Assembly: GCF_018274385.1 (NCBI RefSeq)
Contig: NZ_JAAFYZ010000070.1
Location: 1 to 43,129, forward strand
Reading direction: 5' to 3'
Origin: Catenulispora pinistramenti
Lineage (GTDB): Bacteria; Actinomycetota; Actinomycetes; Streptomycetales; Catenulisporaceae
DNA: 43,129 nt
Shown: positions 41,191-43,129 of the stretch, one piece after another
Position numbering within the stretch: position 1 is the first letter of the stretch
Layout: each line of letters opens with the position of its first letter
Translations under genes and position numbers: made by a program
Notes under the pieces: generated by a model
The model's input: only the letters and a program-made list of their open reading frames with translations
What the model was told of the DNA's origin: nothing
The model's database searches: none

Positions 41191-41207
41191 CTGACACTAG
41201 ATGTCAG
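41191..41207. promoter_or_regulatory. Inverted repeat, candidate operator 2
   Basis: CTGACACTAGATGTCAG is a perfect dyad: CTGACA and TGTCAG around CTAGA. It lies 48 bases before the start of the gene at 41255. The size and symmetry fit a TetR-type operator. Confidence 0.55.
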
Positions 41208-41254
41208 TGAACCTCCACCATGCTGGGCCCAACTCCCCACGGAAGGGCTCGCTC

Positions 41255-41812
41255 ATGACGGACACCCTGGCCGAACCGCAGGCGGACTCCGGCTCCCAGA
41301 CGGACCCGGGCACCGACGGTCGCCACGACTTCGACTTCGCCTTCGGACGGTGGCGCAACAAGCTCCGGAAGCTCGTCGACACCACCGACCCCGAGTGCAC
41401 CGAGTGGGTGGAGTTCGAGGTGGTCGGCGAGATGCGGCCGATCCTGGGCGGACTGGGCAATTTCGACACGTTCGTGCCCGTCGGCCTGCCCGAAGAGGAC
41501 CGTTTCGAGGGCGCGACGCTGCGCCTGTTCGATCCGGCGACCAGGCTGTGGCGGATCTGGTGGATGTCCTCGCGACACCCCGGCGGCATCGACGTTCCCG
41601 TCGAGGGACGGTTCGAGAACGGGCGCGGGCAGTTCTTCTGCGAAGAGGAGATCGGCGGGCGGCCGGCGATCGTCCGCTACGAGTGGTTCGACCTCGCACC
41701 CGGCTCCACACGGTTCGAGCAGGCGTTCTCATTCGACGGGGGCGAAACGTGGGCGGTGAACTGGATCACGACCGGGACTCGTGAGGACGACGCCTCGGCG
41801 GATGTCGCATAG
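41255..41812 (+). CDS. Hypothetical protein, DUF1579-like beta-barrel
   Basis: A 185-residue soluble protein. After an acidic, Asp/Thr-rich N-terminus (1-28) comes HDFDFAFGRWRNKLRKLVD and a series of beta-strand-like stretches (WVEFEVVGEMRPILGGLGNFDTF, ATLRLFDPATRLWRIWWMSSRHPGG). These resemble DUF1579, a lipocalin-like family without known function. I start at the ATG at 41255, behind GGAAGG; an ATG at 41201 is in frame but lies inside the operator-like dyad. The two dyads upstream suggest that the gene is regulated, perhaps by a TetR protein not in this window. Confidence 0.72.
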   Translation: MTDTLAEPQADSGSQTDPGTDGRHDFDFAFGRWRNKLRKLVDTTDPECTEWVEFEVVGEMRPILGGLGNFDTFVPVGLPEEDRFEGATLRLFDPATRLWRIWWMSSRHPGGIDVPVEGRFENGRGQFFCEEEIGGRPAIVRYEWFDLAPGSTRFEQAFSFDGGETWAVNWITTGTREDDASADVA

Positions 41813-41920
41813 TACGAATCCCGACAACGCGTCTCGAAGAGGAGGGAGCGGGTCTTCCAACGACCCGGCGGTTGAGGGTGGGAACCTGGCGAACATGTCG
41901 GGGCGTACCTTCGGCGATTT

Positions 41921-42787
41921 CTACCGACCATCCAGTCGTCTCGTCACCGCGTCGAATGACGGCCAAGGAGGACCTTCGCGCAGCAAGCGCAGGAATCCCT
42001 CCCCGAATCGTCTCCCGTTCGGAAACTGGTCGCCAAGCTCCCAGCGCCACGCTGCGAGCATCGCGAGGACGAGCTGTCGGCACTCGTCCAGCAGCCCTTG
42101 GTCGACGTTCGGGTAGTGCTCGCCGACCGCCTCGGGAGCATGGGCGAGGTCGAACTCGACGGGTCCGCGGCAGCATGTCTCAAGGTCGATGAACAACGGG
42201 CCGTCCTTCGTGCTGAGCACATTGCCCGACCACGGCTCGCCGTGAAGTAGTTGCTCCACGGCGCCGCGACCCTCGATCGCCTTGCGCAGGCTTCCCAGCC
42301 TGGCGCTGAGGAACACGCGGTCCGTGTCGGCGAGCTCCGGTGAGAGATCCGGGTTGGCGACGATTTGCTCCGCCTCCGCGATCCGGTCCGTGAACCGCGG
42401 GCTCGGCACGTCGACCTCGCGCATGCCGGCGTGCAGCCGCTCCAGCGCCTTGGCGTAGTCGGCTGGTGAGACGTGAGGCGTCACGGGCTCGTAGTAAGTC
42501 CACAGCGTCACTGTGAAGCCATCGCGCGTATACACGCGCGGGTCCACCCGAGGCTCCAAGGGACACACCGGGCCGCCGGCCTCGGTGAGTCGCTGAGCGA
42601 GCTCGATTTCGAACTGTGCAACCTCTTGTCCTACCGGGGCGACCCGGGCGAACACGGTGCATGGAGTAAGCCGCAGTGCCAGCTTGTTCGAGTTCTGCAG
42701 GACGATTGCGTCGTCGGTTGGCAGGTCGAGCGATGCGGCGACCGAAATCGCAGCCGTGATCGCACGTGCGATGTCGGACTTCTCCAT
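41921..42787 (-). CDS. Aminoglycoside phosphotransferase-like kinase, second
   Basis: A 288-residue APH-fold protein, distinct from the one at 39521. The catalytic loop is LLHGEPWSGNVL (H182, E184, N189): the usual Asp of HGD is Glu here, a change known in some phosphotransferase-like subfamilies and of unclear effect on activity. The metal Asp is D201 in FIDLETCC. The N-lobe has LALRLTPCTVFARVAP. The substrate is unknown. The start is the ATG at 42787; GGGG directly before it is too close to act as a ribosome site. It converges on the DUF1579-like gene with a 108-base gap that shows no clear hairpin. Confidence 0.8.
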   Translation of the reverse strand: MEKSDIARAITAAISVAASLDLPTDDAIVLQNSNKLALRLTPCTVFARVAPVGQEVAQFEIELAQRLTEAGGPVCPLEPRVDPRVYTRDGFTVTLWTYYEPVTPHVSPADYAKALERLHAGMREVDVPSPRFTDRIAEAEQIVANPDLSPELADTDRVFLSARLGSLRKAIEGRGAVEQLLHGEPWSGNVLSTKDGPLFIDLETCCRGPVEFDLAHAPEAVGEHYPNVDQGLLDECRQLVLAMLAAWRWELGDQFPNGRRFGEGFLRLLREGPPWPSFDAVTRRLDGR

Positions 42788-42974
42788 CCCCGGACCTTGG
42801 CATCGATGAGCGAGGGCGGGCTAGTGAATTTGTGGCCGCCAGGTACCAACTGTCGTGTCCGGCACACCAGTCGCGACAGCACCATCAGCACCGTCTCGCC
42901 ACCCAAAAACTGGGACTCGCCAGCTACGGCTGGTAGTCACACCCACTGCGATCCGGGGTGTAGGCGCTCACCGG

Positions 42975-43003
42975 TTGACACGCTCGAACAAAACTTCGAA
43001 TAT
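42975..43003 (+). promoter_or_regulatory. Promoter of the right-edge gene
   Basis: TTGACA (42975-42980), a perfect -35 box, is followed after 17 bases by GAATAT (42998-43003), a poorer -10. The predicted start point falls at about 43010, the G of the GTG start codon, so the mRNA would be leaderless. Confidence 0.5.
42984..42999. promoter_or_regulatory. LexA/SOS-box-like site
   Basis: TCGAAC-AAAA-CTTCGA matches the actinobacterial SOS box TCGAAC-N4-GTTCGA in 11 of 12 defined positions. It lies within the -35/-10 spacer, where a bound repressor would block RNA polymerase. Confidence 0.55.
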
Positions 43004-43009
43004 GGCCCG

Positions 43010-43129
43010 GTGGCACTGATCGCGCATACGTTCGACGGGGACGCGGCGTCCGGTGGGCCGGGTGACGGGGACCGCGCGGCGGTGGTGGCGCGGTTGCGGG
43101 TGCTGGTCGGCGGGGGTTTGGCCGGGGCC
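43010..43129 (+). CDS. 5' end of an unrecognised gene, cut by the window edge
   Basis: From a GTG at 43010 a frame stays open to the end of the window (40 codons), with G/C in nearly every third position. The peptide starts VALIAHTFDGDAASGG and continues Arg/Val/Gly-rich; I recognise no domain. The SOS-box-like site in its promoter hints at a DNA-damage-induced gene. In mycobacteria some HNH-endonuclease (13E12/DUF222) genes are controlled in this way, but the visible part does not show which family it is. Confidence 0.5.
   Translation, partial: MALIAHTFDGDAASGGPGDGDRAAVVARLRVLVGGGLAGA

Noticed and set aside
39521-42787. Antibiotic-resistance genes
   Set aside because: Both proteins have the APH fold, but so do many kinases of ordinary metabolism; nothing in context points to an antibiotic.

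Overview
The window is high-GC DNA (roughly 70% G+C by eye) with almost exclusive G/C in third codon positions, GTG/TTG starts, many 4-bp and 8-bp gene overlaps and some apparently leaderless genes. This fits a filamentous actinobacterium; a relative of Catenulispora/Actinospica or Streptomyces is my inference from gene content, not something the sequence proves. I see no rRNA, tRNA, CRISPR array, transposase or phage gene.

Region 1 (665-9610, minus strand) is an L-rhamnose module: a four-gene ABC importer (ATPase, two permeases, binding lipoprotein) followed by its LacI-type regulator, and upstream a secreted GH78 alpha-L-rhamnosidase with three C-terminal Cys-rich repeats. LacI-type palindromes (TGAATCGATTCA-like) lie around the rhamnosidase gene, and a candidate operator overlaps the predicted importer start point. 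Between importer and rhamnosidase, a plus-strand promoter sits between two such operators and points into a strong hairpin.

Region 2 (9813-16821, plus) is a self-contained PTS locus: DeoR regulator, 1-phosphofructokinase, mannitol-type EIIC, EIIB and EIIA, a zinc alcohol dehydrogenase, HPr and Enzyme I. Every phosphocarrier from PEP to sugar is encoded here.

Region 3 (16924-24929, plus) holds an APC permease, a regulator made of two TetR units with a repeat-rich insert, and a beta-oxidation set (acyl-CoA dehydrogenase, thiolase, FadB-type bifunctional enzyme) ending at a clear hairpin terminator.

Region 4 (25045-34961) is mixed: a DsbA-like lipoprotein, an epoxide hydrolase with a small lipoprotein, a tight minus-strand group (HKD-less PLD-like membrane protein, KamA-type radical SAM enzyme, ROK regulator, methyltransferase), a 3-alpha-HSD-like SDR divergent from an Old Yellow Enzyme homologue over a cluster of TGAG/CTCA dyads, and a secreted Cys-rich DUF2690-like protein.

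Region 5 (35125-39274) is a bacterial NHEJ locus: Ku divergent from a split LigD (phosphoesterase-ligase, then polymerase), followed by a translationally coupled HAD hydrolase. Region 6 (39275-43129) has a tandem repeat, two APH-like kinases, two unrecognised small proteins, and at the right edge a probable leaderless gene under a LexA-box-like site.

A recurring feature is low-complexity sequence inside otherwise conserved proteins (LacI, Enzyme I, TetR, acyl-CoA dehydrogenase, LigD), several of them clearly from short DNA repeats kept in frame.
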